From assembly GCF_963576675.1 (NCBI RefSeq), contig NC_088910.1:30506531-30570530 (forward strand): a DNA stretch of 64,000 bases, written 5' to 3'. The number at the start of each line of letters is the position of its first letter. The first letter of the stretch is position 1. Below, in pieces: positions 52,517 through 63,603 of the stretch. The position numbers and the translations under genes are program-made. Below the pieces are notes generated by a model. The model did no database searches, was not told the DNA's origin, and was given only the letters and a program-made list of their open reading frames with translations. Source of the DNA: Euphorbia lathyris (Eukaryota > Streptophyta > Magnoliopsida > Malpighiales > Euphorbiaceae).

Positions 52517-55500
52517 ACCAAGAGGAACAAAGTTTATTATAAATAATGCATTATTTTCCCCAAAATCTCATAGAAATTTGCTAAGCTTCAAAGATATTCG
52601 CAGAAATGGATATCATATTGAGACTGTAAGTGAAGGAAATCAAGAATGTCTTTATGTTACTAATATAATTTCAGGGAAGAAATGTATGATGGAAAAATTT
52701 AATACTTTATCCTTTGGTTTATATTTCACATTCATTAATGTGATTGAAGCAAATCTTACAGTAAACCAGAAGTTTACAGATTCAAATATTTATAAGATTT
52801 GGCATGATAGACTGGGTCATCCTGGTTCTATAATGATGAGAAAAATTATAGAAAATGCACATGGGCATCCATTGAAGAGCCAGAAAATTCTTCAAAGCAA
52901 TGAATATTTTTGTGCTGCTTGTTCGCAAGGTAAATTAATTATAAGACCCTCGAAGGGTAAGATTGGAATTGAATCACCGACATTTTTAGAACGCCTTCAA
53001 GGCGATATATGTGGACCGATTCATCCACCATGTGGACCATTTAGGTACTTTATGGTTCTAATTGATGCTTCTACTCGATGGTCACATGTATGTTTATTAT
53101 CATCACGCAATATAGCTTTTGCGAGATTACTTGCTCAAATAATTAGATTAAGAGCACAGTTTCCTGATTATCCAATTAAGACAATTCGTCTTGATAATGC
53201 TGGTGAATTCACATCCCAAACATTTAATGATTATTGTATGTCACTTGGGATAAGTGTTGAACATCCTGTAGCTTATGTTCATACACAAAATGGTCTAGCA
53301 GAATCATTTATTAAACGTCTGCAATTAATCGCTAGACCATTACTCATGCGAACTAATCTTCCTACATCTGTGTGGGGATATGCAATTTTACATGCATCAT
53401 CACTTATATCTATTAGACCAACAAGCTATCATGAGTATTCCCCATTACAATTAGCTTTTGGTCATGAGCCCAATATTTCTCATCTGAGAATTTTTGGATG
53501 TGCAGTATATGTTCCTATTACTCCACCACATCGCATTAAAATGGGTCCTCAAAGGAGATTAGGAATTTATGTTGGTTATGAATCTCCCTCAATAATTAAA
53601 TACCTTGAGCCATTAACGGGAGATATGTTTACTGCACGTTTTGCAGATTGTCATTTTGATGAATCCACATTCCCTAAATTAGGGGGAGAAAATAAAGATG
53701 TGGAAAAGGCAATAACATGGAAAGCTTCATCACTCTCTCACATGGATCCTAAAATAAAGGATTGTGAACAAGAAGTTCAGAAAATAATTCATCTTCAAAA
53801 TTTAGCAAATCAGTTGCCAGACGCACTTGCGGATCCAAAACGAGTAACAAAATCGCATATACCAGCAGCTAATATACCAATTCGTATTGAAATTCCTAAA
53901 GAAAAACATGATAATCATTCTCAAGCACGCCTGAAGCGTGGACGACCTATTGGTTCAAAGGATAAAAATCCAAGAAAAAGAAAATCGGTCAATGATAGGA
54001 ATGAATCTATTGAAGATGAAAATACTAACATAGACACACTTCCTGAAGAAGTGTAAACCCCTGAAATAGTGCAAACACCTGAAGTTGCACAAACACCTGG
54101 AGTTGTTACAAATGAAGAGATTTTAATAAATTATGTTAGTTCTGAAAAGAGATGTGATAGAAAGGAAATAGTTGTGGATCGTATTTTTGCATATAATGTG
54201 GCAATGAACATTATAGATGACAATATGGATCATGAACCACAATCTGTTCAAGAATGTCAAAGTAGAAATGATTGGCAAAAATGGAAAGATGCAATCCAAG
54301 CAGAATTGAATTCTCTCAACAAACGCGAGGTTTTTGGACCAGTAGTCCAAACACCGAAAGGTGTTAAACCCGTGGGATACAAATGGGTATTTGTTAGAAA
54401 GAGAAATGAGAAAAATGAAGTTACGAGATATAAAGCAAGACTTGCTGCACAAGGTTTTTCCCAAAGACTTGGGATTGATTATGAGGAGACATATTCTCCT
54501 ATTGTGGATGCAATAACTTTTCGATATCTCATTAGCTTGGCAGTACAAGAAAGATTGAGCATGCGCTTAATGGATGTCGTTACAGTTTATCTATATGGCT
54601 CACTTGATAACGATATCTACATGAAAATCCTTGAAGGATTTAAGCTGCAAGAAAAATGTGAAAAACGGAAACTTTATTCGATAAAGTTACAGAGATCCTT
54701 GTATGGACTGAAACAATTTGGGCGCATGTGGTATAATCGTCTTAGTGAATATCTATTGAAAGAGGGTTATAAGAATGATCAATTTTGTCCATGTGTTTTC
54801 ATAAAGAGATCGAGAACTGGATTTTCTATCATTTCTATTTATGTGGATGATATTATTGGAACTCCTGAAGAGATTTCAAAAGCAGTGGATTATTTGAAAA
54901 AGGAATTTGAGATGAAAGACCTTGGAAAGACAAAATTTTGTCTTGGCTTACAAATTGATCACCTAGAAAAGGGGATTTTTCTTCACCAATCCACTTACAC
55001 AGAAAAGATCCTTAAAAGATTTTACATGGACAAAGCACATCCATTGAGTAGCCCAATGGTTGTTCGATCACTTGATGTAATCAAAGATCCTTTCCGACCT
55101 CAGGAAGATAAGGAATAGATTCTTGGTCCTGAAGTACCATATCTGAGTGCAATAGGTGCACTAATGTATCTTGCTAACAATACGAGGCTCGATATTGCTT
55201 TTTCTGTCAATTTGTTATCTAGGTACAGCTCTGCACCTACACGAAGGCATTGGAATGGAATTAAGCATATATTCCGCTATCTTTAAGGAACTATTGATTT
55301 GGGTTTATTTTATGAATATGAATCTAAACCTAAATTAGTAGGCTATGCGGATGCGGGTTACTTATCTGATCCACACAAAGCTCGATCACAAATAGGCTAT
55401 TTATTCACATATGGAAGTACAGCTATATCTTGGTGCTCTACGAAGCAAACTATTACAGCTACTTCCTCAAATCATGCTGAGTTAATAGCTATTCATGAAG

Positions 55501-55835
55501 CAAGCCGAGAATGTGTTTGGCTAAGATCGTTAACCAAGCATATTCGAGAGTCATGTGGTAGATCATCAGATGAAGAAACACCGACTACAATATATGAAGA
55601 TAATGCAGCTTGCATTGCTCAACTGAAGGAAGGCTACATTAAAGGAGACAGAATAAAGCACATTTCACCAAAAATTTTCTTTACTCATGATCTTCAAAAG
55701 AATGGTGAAATCAGTATTCACCAAATTCGATCAAGTGACAATCTGGCAGATCTGTTCACAAAGGCATTACCTTCAACAACTTTTAAGAAGTTGGTTTACG
55801 GTATTGGAATGCGCCGTCTCAGAGATCTTCAGTAA
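52517..55835 (+). pseudogene. Retrofit Pol: integrase, RT and RNase H, three stops
   Basis: All pieces are in one frame: 52578-54056, 54069-55118 and 55299-55835. Integrase: the zinc module HDRLGHPGSIMMRKII with CAACSQGK, then LQGDICGPI, RLDNAGEF and HTQNGLAESF (D, D and E present). Reverse transcriptase: GYKWVFVRKRN, LMDVVTVYLYGSLDNDIYM and IYVDDIIGTPEE; relatives usually have two more residues after YVDD, so a short deletion is likely. RNase H: GYADAGYLSDPHKARSQIGY, TSSNHAELIAIHEA, EDNAACIAQL, NLADLFTKALP. Stops are TAA at 54054, TAG at 55116 and TAA near 55284. Gag and protease are absent. Confidence 0.9.
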
Positions 55836-55957
55836 TACTGCGAATAGGGGGAGTAAACACTGTACTCTTTTTCCCTTGACCAATGGTTTTTTTCCCACTG
55901 GGTTTTACTTGGTAAGGTTTTTAATGAGGCAGTGCCCTATTCGCATGGATGGACATC

Positions 55958-56323
55958 CAAGGGGGAGTGTTAAAAATAATTACCAATTAGGTTAATTATT
56001 ATTAATGGATGTCCACCATATTAAATGCATAGCCACCAAATTAAATACATGTCACTAACAAATAAACATGTATTTAATACACACATGATATGCTTAAAGA
56101 TAAGTATAATTAGGACCACTCATTTTGTAAGCCTACTATTATAAATAGGCTTATACCCCATTTGTAATGTACACCAAGATTAAGCTTTATGCTATTATAA
56201 TCTTTCTCTCAATCTAAGTTCTTCATTATTATTATTAATCTCCATATATATTTACATATATTTATTAATATATATATATAAGTGTGATTATAATCACACT
56301 ATAATTTCGGTAATTTTATAACA
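55958..56323 (+). repeat. Polypurine tract and 3' LTR of Retrofit element
   Basis: CCAAGGGGGAG at about 55957-55967 is followed by the LTR 55968-56323 (TGTTAAAAATAA to TTTTATAACA). The LTR contains a TATAAATAG box near 56142 and a 20-bp perfect palindrome (AGTGTGATTATAATCACACT) near its end. Confidence 0.93.
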
Positions 56324-56360
56324 ATGGCAACTAAATTTTGCATTTTTTCATATAAAAATA

Positions 56361-56905
56361 AGCATTACCAGGGGCGGAATCAGGGGGGTAGAGGGGGCTC
56401 CAGCCCCGGCCGGCCGCCCGAGAATTGAGAAAAAAAAAATTTAGTAATAGTGTATCGTAATATTTTGGAGAGAATTATATTGACTCTATGTAGTATTATT
56501 TCAATGTTTAAAGGTAGATAAAATGGTTAAAGATACTTGCTTTTATTTAAATGGTCTTGTGTTCAATTTCCTTCAACCTTATTTTCTTTTAAAAAGTTTT
56601 TATTTATTTTAATTTTATTTTTCAATAATTATAAAAACATGTTACAATTATTAATTAATTTAAATGGACTCTTTATTTTTATAATTTTCTATTAGTTCAA
56701 TGCTAGTTTCTAAAAAATGATAACATTTTTACAATTTTAATGCGGTGGAGGCTAAAAAAAATTTGCTCAACCCTAACGGGCTGGACTTTGAAAATTTACC
56801 ATTAACCCCACAGTTAATTTCGATTTTTTTTAATTGAATTTTTTTTTTATTGATATGTTTGAGTCCCGGGTCATTCGGGATTCCGATTCCGCCATTGACC
56901 ATTAC
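56361..56905. mobile_element. hAT-like small element, copy 2
   Basis: The element is 56369-56897. Ends are CAGGGGCGGAATC and GATTCCGCCATTG. The flanks AGCATTAC and ACCATTAC agree in 7 of 8 positions, which fits a hAT 8-bp duplication. It shares interior sequence with 24762-25126. Confidence 0.75.
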
Positions 56906-57119
56906 TTTGATTACATTTTACTTTTAAACATGCAATTTCATGAATGTGGATCCATTAATTTTTTCTATTCCTATTTTACCTTAAAATAACATTTCTTCCT
57001 CCCCTTTCTCCTCTTATTAAAAAAATAATAATATCATTTCTTTTATCATTCTTTCATTTTTTCACTACTATTTTCTCCCTTTATTTCTTTTAATTTTATA
57101 ATTATATAATGTAATATTG

Positions 57120-57570
57120 ATGCATGAGTCTTCTTTGAGGCTACGCATTGCTCAATCGGTTCTTTTTTTTTTTTGCTGCCTAAACACCTAGACTATTGTG
57201 AATATGCATTTCATGCAGCTTTGGAGGGCGGTTTCCAACCTGTTGTGGCGGAAGTTATTGTTATCGGGGAAGCACTTTCTTGACTGAAGTCCACCAATCA
57301 TAGCATAGGGATGTTATGGTTCTTTGGGACTGTCTGTTAGCAGTATATGTAATAAAAAACTTTCTCATCGGCTATCTTATCTAGCCTATATAATTCATGA
57401 TTTTGTTTCAATTATTCAAAATTTAGATAATGTTTCTATTCTTTTGTTAAACGTTTAATGAACTCGTCAGTTCATTCTTTAACTCATACGATTAATAATT
57501 TATCTATTCGTGGAGAGTGAGCATGTCCTCCTTCTTTCTTATCGAGGTTCTCTTATCTGATTTAAGTTAA
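57120..57570 (+). pseudogene. RNase H-like remnant, copy 1
   Basis: Plus-strand reading in short pieces gives ALEGGFQPVVAE, then GEALS and LKSTNHS, then FVKRLMNSSVHSLTH. These resemble the RVT_3 RNase H domain of plant LINE-type genes. Stops and shifts are frequent. The same remnant occurs at 62920-63172, so it predates the F-box duplication. Confidence 0.5.
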
Positions 57571-57639
57571 TAATATTTTATTTTATTAAAAAAAAGTAAA
57601 TTTATAATTAGAAATAAACAAATGAGTAGCGTTTGGTAA

Positions 57640-58340
57640 ATAAGGATTGATAAGTAATTCAACTTCATTCCTCTTCTTCTTCATATAATCTTGTGGTTTT
57701 TCTTATTTCTTTCCATGTGTACTCTACCGTGAAAACCTTTCATCATATTCTATGTGGGAGTGGAAGTTAACAGAGAAGCTTGGAGAAAATGGTACATGTA
57801 GTCAATTGAACTTGGAGCAGTTTTGGTCATGGGACACTCCTGCAAATGTGGGAAGAGGATGTAATGTACATACAGTTTTGAAGGTGCAACGAGGATATAA
57901 ATAGGAGACTTAGCATCAGAAAAAAGGACAACAACTAAAATCAACACAAGAACTCTAGACAACTTCACTGTTAAATTCCTAACCTTTGCAATTTCAATTC
58001 TTAGATTTCAATCCTTAGTCTTATAATTTTCTTTCAATTCTAAGCCTTGCAATTTTAATTCCTAAAATTTGTAAGCTTTCAATTCCAAGTGTACTTTCAA
58101 TTCCTTATTGTTTGTTTTAATTAACTTTTAGTCTAGTGGTTGAGAGCTTACTTATGACTAGGGAGATCATGGGTTCGAATCACATCTGGTCTGGTGGGGC
58201 AAATTTAAAAAAAAAACTTTCACAATCATCTGCTAGAAGTCAATTCCATAGATTTTTGTAAACTTTCGTAAAACTTTTTGGCACGCTCGCACCTATTCGA
58301 AAAGGCAAGAAACAGTTTTTGGCACGCTCAATGGGAACTA
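57640..58340 (+). other. Old LTR-like remnant with TATA box and primer-like string
   Basis: TATAAATAG at 57896-57904 is followed by a C/T- and A-rich stretch. TTTTTGGCACGCTC occurs near 58275 and again near 58311, where TTGGCACGCTCAATGGGA resembles a gypsy primer site. Neither end is defined. Confidence 0.4.
58129..58200 (+). repeat. tRNA-like SINE head
   Basis: An A-box-like TAGTCTAGTGG (58129-58139) and a B-box-like GGTTCGAATCA (58172-58182) are spaced as in tRNA-derived elements. The ends do not form an acceptor stem. Confidence 0.45.
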
Positions 58341-58344
58341 AAAC

Positions 58345-58835
58345 GATGTCATTAACGAAATATGAATTTAATGAATGAAGAAAACTTTGTTGTGTCGCAA
58401 GATGTAGAGGATGCACCTGTTAACACAAGACAAAGTTCTATAATCATAGAAATGGTGCACAACTCCATGGATATTGTCCTTTTGAAATTGGTATGTGTTA
58501 GAGTTTAATGTCCTAAAGACAATTGTTTTAGGATATGAATATTAACGAATAAATTAATTATTTAATCATTTGTTTTAATCAAATATAGCATAACTAAAAC
58601 TATATATAAAAAACATTAATTTTTTATAAGAAAAGTAATCCCAAGATTATTTAAGTAGTTATAAAGTGTTTATACATGCATGAAGTGAGACTATACTTTA
58701 TAATAGACCAATAAACTTAAAATCAACCCAAATCAAGTAAAGTGTTCATACATGCATGTAACAGTGTTTTCTGAATCCGATGAAGGAGTTCATTAGGATT
58801 AACACCCGACTTAAGATAACAGTATGGATAGAGCT
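58345..58835. other. Non-coding interval before F-box duplication block B
   Basis: No gene is seen. Sequence matching the gene A 3' flank (26270 onward) starts near 58835. Confidence 0.5.
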
Positions 58836-59517
58836 AATTGGATTATCAAGAAAATATAAGAACCCCTAATGTATTAAGCCATTTAGTTTACTTTTCTATG
58901 GTGTAATTATAATGTACCAACTCTATGTGCTATGTAGCATTACAATGCATGAATTTCTCTTTAATCATTATATTATATGGAAGAGAATTGCAAAAGCTAT
59001 TAACTGCTTTCAGAGAAAAAACAAACAATATTGAGTATGAGAGCCAATATCAATATCCATGACAACCCTTTTTATATTAGAAAGGAAATCAGTTTTACTA
59101 TGTTTCACCACAAAAAAAAAATATATAATAACTCAATTCTAGTAAAGCTTGAAGAGCTTAACCATGTACTTTGAGATGAACAGCTAATAAAAGGGACATG
59201 ATTGAAATCATCAAGTACCAAATGTTGCAAAGGAAAAACAAATAAAGGAAATGCAATGTTCAGACATGAACTGGGATTATTAGGCAATATATGCAATAAT
59301 CTTATGTTGCTGCTAATTAAATCATAATCATCATCCAAATAGTCATTAACCCATAATCAGTTTTGACTAATTAATAATGACCTCGAATGAACAAAATGAC
59401 TCTATCAACTTCATTTTAGTACCATGTAGCTATTTATAAAAGCAATTAATCATCTACTCCAAACTATATGTCCCAAATATAAAAGCTTACCCAAAAAAAA
59501 AAAAAAAACCTTCCTCT

Positions 59518-61446
59518 TTACTTAGAGTATAACAACTCAATACTGGCATATTGAGAACATCTAGGAAAGCTTAACAATTCTTGAGAAACTTGGAACGGAA
59601 CAGCTGTTTCATGATCTTTCAATTCGACAACCATCTTTTCCAGCACTCTTGCATTCTTGAGTAAAAATTTAACAAAGTTTAGCACAAACTTACGGTTATG
59701 ATCTCTCTTCGGATAGCGAATGATCCGAATAGTCCTTAGATGCGATACCAAACAATCGAAAACAATCAGATTTGATTTCCAGTAGTTTTCCCCAAAAGCA
59801 TTCAACTTCAGAAAATCATCATACCTATAGCTCTGGAGATAAATATTGTTAGGCAAAAGAACTTAACAATACATTGGAAGAATATATATTCATTAAGCTC
59901 TACAAACTAACAAGTTAACAACATTTTCTATTGTTTCATTTACTTCATAAACTAAAAATTGAGAGAACTCATGAAATGTTAAGGCCTTTTAATGCATAAT
60001 TATTGAAAGTTGCCAGGTGGAGTTAATCCATATACACTAAAACATTCAAAACAATACCTGATAAAACTTGAAAATGTTCCAGAACTAACCTGTTCATAGC
60101 GTGGCAGCTTGATAACTAATTTCTCCAGCATAGGTGAATTACGAAGTACACATGCAATTCCAGAATGATACTTATCCAAATCAGGATAATTAAGAGTCAA
60201 ACATTTGCTGTTTAACACTAGAGAAAACAAACCTCCCACTTCTATAGCTGACAGGATCTACAAACATAATGTGGAAATAGAAAGGAAAAAAAATTATAGT
60301 AACAATTCAATTTTTTCAAAAACAAGGATGGAATGCTTTTTATTTAGAAGTTACCTCCAGAAACCATCTGCCAATTTTTAGCTCCTTGGCATTCTGAAGC
60401 TGATGGAGAATGTCTTTAACCAAACTTTCATGTTTTTCATTAGAACTTTCATGCTTCCGGTCATAATGAAAATCAGAAGTAGCACAAATTGAAGTTGGCA
60501 AATTTATTAATTTAGCAGTTTCAATATTCAAACAGCCGGAAAGCTTCAGTTTCTCAAGCTTTGGACATGAAATCTCAATATGAGAAATGTCGTTAAGGTT
60601 TCCTAAAACCAATATTTTCAAGGAATTGGAAGCAATAACCAGCTGTTGAAACATACAAGAGTGGATTAATTCAAATGACTCGAGTAACGAACAGCCAAAT
60701 AGAACATTTTCAATCAATTGACTAAACACCTTTGGATCATCTATGTACATACGTTGGAGAGATAATTCCTCAAGGTTTGGACACGAAATTTCAATAACTT
60801 CAATGTTCATAATTGTAAGATCTAACAAAACCAATCTTTTCATAGATTTGGAAGCAATAACAAGCTTATCAATCCGATCACAGTACCTTAATTCTAACGA
60901 TTTGAGTAGCGGACTGCCGCATAGAATATGTTCCAACGCTAGATTATTGAATCTACAAGTTTCCATATTCAATGCAGTGAGACATCCCCAATTTACCTTT
61001 CCCTTAGGCATAATAATACAATTATGGGTTTTTAATTTAACCAGTGAAGGATAGTTGAAAAGAGATTTCGGCAACCTGTATACTTGCCCAAGTGAACTCA
61101 AATTTAAATCCTCCACATCTTTTCTTGTTGCGAAACGGATTTTCGAAGTGAACTGATCCTCCTTACGGCGATAAAAATATTGAATATGGAATTTCTTGAT
61201 CTTGCAGCAGTCATGGAGAATTAAGGTATTTTCAATGAATTTATGGAAGCTTCTGGGAAACATACCAGTTGAATCGAAGATGAGAACCGCAACTCCAGCC
61301 CATTGATTCTGCCACGGTTTTGATAGAATTCCCGTCTGAATAGCTTCTTTGGTTGATGGCAAAAATGAGAGTATATGGTGAATGATGGCATCTGGCAAAG
61401 CACTGATCCGGTCTTCTTCCTCCACCTTCACCCTTTGGCTTTCCAT
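59518..61446 (-). CDS. F-box/LRR/FBD protein, gene B (paralogue of gene A)
   Basis: Three minus-strand exons: 61446-60355, 60257-60090 and 59832-59518, with the same splice sites and phases as gene A. They give 524 residues without a stop. Residues differ from gene A at about one in ten positions, plus a 7-residue gap in the exon 1 end (FHYDRKHES) and a one-residue gap near the start. The F-box is DRISALPDAIIHHILSFLP; the next motif reads LSKPWQNQW, with proline where gene A and most family members have arginine (SKRW). LRR and FBD segments are as in gene A. The role is inferred to be substrate recognition in an SCF ubiquitin ligase. Exon 3 ends one codon later than in gene A. Confidence 0.9.
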
Positions 61447-61628
61447 TTCCTCGGTCTATTTTGAGAAGAAAATCACAGAGAGGAAAGAGAGAGAGACGAG
61501 CGACTGTGTACAGTGAAGAAAAATCAGTGAAAACGGAAAAGAAAAAAGAAATACTCTATAAAACGACGTAGTTTGAGTTCTTTTACTATGTTATTTTTTG
61601 TTTGCTGTCGATGCTTTTTTACGTTGTT

Positions 61629-61914
61629 ACAGTTCACTTTTTGAGTTTTGCTCTTCACCGCCCCAAATTACTTATTATCGCTTTTTTTTATTATCGCTCC
61701 CTCTTTTTCCTTTCCGTCTTTCTCATTATTTTGCATCCAAAACTCACAATTTCAACTCCAAAAATCAAAACCTCTCATTTTTGTAAAATTCAATATTTTT
61801 GCTCGGAAAAATGAGAGGTTTTGATTTTTGGAGTTGAAATTGTGAGAATGGCAAAAATATCAAAAGGGAGCGGTGATAAGTAGTTTAGGAACGGTAAATA
61901 GCAGTTCACTTTTG
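61629..61914. mobile_element. Foldback element with 40-bp perfect hairpin
   Basis: 61743-61782 and 61807-61846 are exact inverted copies of 40 bp with a 24-base loop. Outer arms also pair imperfectly (GCTCTTCACCGCCCC with the inverse of 61880-61900). CAGTTCACTTTT occurs at both edges as a direct repeat, a likely target duplication. It lies about 180-470 bp upstream of the gene B start and is absent from gene A. Confidence 0.7.
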
Positions 61915-62029
61915 GTATTAATGCATTTTAAATTCCATCATCCAATGGTAATAATGAAAAATAAAGTAAGTCTTACTTCGTCAGAAAAAAAAAATTACTT
62001 TGTCAAAAACAAAATAAGAAGACACTTTT

Positions 62030-62740
62030 TTCTGGACGAGCTATCCTTCCCGGGTTATGAACCCTTTTCCCTAGCCCGGCTTTCTGCTTATTTACCCTTG
62101 CTTTCTTCTTCTTTCGTAACCAACTACTCCTGAAAGAAGGGTTTCATCGCGAATCTCGTTCTCTCTTTGATTAGAGCTGGCTTTTGGAGGAGTCGTGTAA
62201 CTAATAGGTTGGAACTTCTTCTTTTCACACATGTAAGAAGGACTAGACTATCACACATGGTCCTTGGTATGCGTTCTTTCTTTATTCATATCTTTCTTTA
62301 CTACTGATAGTGCTAGCACACTCGTTAGGTCGAGAGAGGATAAAAACCTGAGCCCGCGTCTATCTAATAAGAGTTAAGGGCACTCTCTCTTCACGCCCTG
62401 ACATTGCGTGTCGTAGGTGGATTGATTGCTAGCTTCATGGCTATACTCCCTTTCATCAGGATGAAATGAAATACCTGGCTCAACTAAAACACCAAAGACT
62501 TGGGCGGTAGAGTGACCAGTGAAAGTAGTTGGGGAGTGCGGGTAGGCTTGGGCCTTCGGGTACAGCTTAAGACGATACCAAGGAGGGGTGTCGTCCATTT
62601 TTACAACTATTGTATGGATTGAATGCGAAACCAATGGTCTTTCAACCACAATTTTCCTTTTCTATAAAAGATTGAGGGAAACCCCCGGGTCGTCCTTCAC
62701 TATCAAGAAAGCAAAGCGCCAACTCGAGTTATTTTATTTC
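62030..62740. other. Insertion-like segment of different composition, possibly mitochondrial
   Basis: This block is less AT-rich than both flanks. It contains strings such as CCTAGCCCGGCTTTCTGC and GAAAGCAAAGCGCCAACTCG that recall plant mitochondrial intergenic DNA. It is absent from the matching gene A flank, where homology resumes at 56.93 kb against 62.75 kb. A 91-codon minus frame (62374-62649) is open but starts ATGGTTGAAAGACC and matches nothing I recognise. Confidence 0.35.
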
Positions 62741-62919
62741 CATTTAAACATGTAATTTCATCATTTCTCCACCCATTATATTCTTATAAGAGAAAAAATA
62801 ATATCATTCTCTTTAACTTTCTTTCATATTTCCCTACTCTTTTCCCCTCCATTTCTTTTAATTTTATAATTGTACATGCTAAATTCAAGTATTTATAATT
62901 AAATGTTGATGCAAAGTCT

Positions 62920-63172
62920 TCTATGAGACTGGATATTATTACTAAATGGATTTTTTTTTTTTTGCTGCACGATAGCCTGGACTATTGTGACTATGTGTTT
63001 GTTATGGCGGAAGCTATTGCTGTGGGGAAGCATTTTCCTAGCTGAAGTCCATCAATCTCTGGGATGTTAGGATTCTCTCTCAGAGAAATACGATTCTCTC
63101 GAACTGTCTATCAGTAACTATATTATTTGTCTATCAGTAACTATATTATCTGGCCGATATAATTCATGATTG
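62920..63172 (+). pseudogene. RNase H-like remnant, copy 2
   Basis: It matches 57120-57420 (GACTATTGTGA, ATGGCGGAAG, GGGGAAGCA, TATAATTCATGATT). The reading YGGSxAIAVGKHF-like pieces are broken. It ends where the next element starts at 63173. Confidence 0.45.
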
Positions 63173-63603
63173 TGTTGGAAAATTTTGAATAAAATTATAT
63201 ATTAATTTAAATACCAACAAACATCACATTTTTAAGACAGATGTCGTCGCTATTGACGATCGTCTTCCAGGATACAACAGATTACGCAAGCGAAATCAAA
63301 CTGTGTGTAGGCTCGTTATCACCGGAGTAGGAAAACAAGAACATTATGAATAGACAAAGAGTATTTTGAACAACCTTTTCAACAACTTCAACTTTTTTTT
63401 AGCAACTTGTGAATTTGACAATCCATTCTATATAAATATAACTCGAAAGGATATGTCTTTTCACGAACGAACACAACTGTACACGGACAGACACGACTAT
63501 TCACGTACGAACATGACTGATCACGAAGGACACGAATGTTCATGAAAGGAGATGTTTTTTGGTATTTAAATTAATATATAATTTTATTCAAAATTTTCCA
63601 ACA
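63173..63603. mobile_element. Element with 44-bp perfect terminal inverted repeats
   Basis: 63173-63216 and 63560-63603 are exact inverse copies, extending to about 53 bp with one mismatch. It begins TGTTGGAAAATTTTG and ends CAAAATTTTCCAACA. TATAAATATAAC near 63431 and TG/CA ends would also fit a short LTR. No duplication was found at the edges. It cuts the RNase H remnant. Confidence 0.65.
63460..63550 (+). repeat. 20-bp tandem repeat, about 4.5 units
   Basis: Units such as TTCACGAACGAACACAACTG, TACACGGACAGACACGACTA and TTCACGTACGAACATGACTG follow each other with a 19-20-bp period inside the element above. Confidence 0.8.

Larger units (their letters stand above)
31965..56328 (+). mobile_element. 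Retrofit-type Ty1/copia element carrying nested insertions
   Basis: ATGGC flanks the element at 31965-31969 and 56324-56328. The element itself is 31970-56323. The 5' LTR is in three pieces (31970-31981, 32521-32579, 39218-39502), which sum to 356 bp, exactly the length of the 3' LTR (55968-56323). The two LTRs differ at only a handful of positions, so insertion was recent. Pol is recognisable (about 52385-55835). Gag and protease are missing and are replaced by unrelated sequence that is itself interrupted by a Sirevirus and a hAT-type element. Confidence 0.92.

Noticed and set aside
57750..57968. Minus-strand 72-codon frame with a signal-peptide-like start (KLSRVLVLILVVVLFSDAKS)
   Set aside because: It starts with GTG, has no upstream ATG, and lies opposite a TATA-bearing LTR-like remnant; the hydrophobic stretch is a by-product of T-rich sequence.
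62374..62649. 91-codon minus frame in the insertion-like block
   Set aside because: No recognisable domain; kept only as a note because the block may be organelle DNA.
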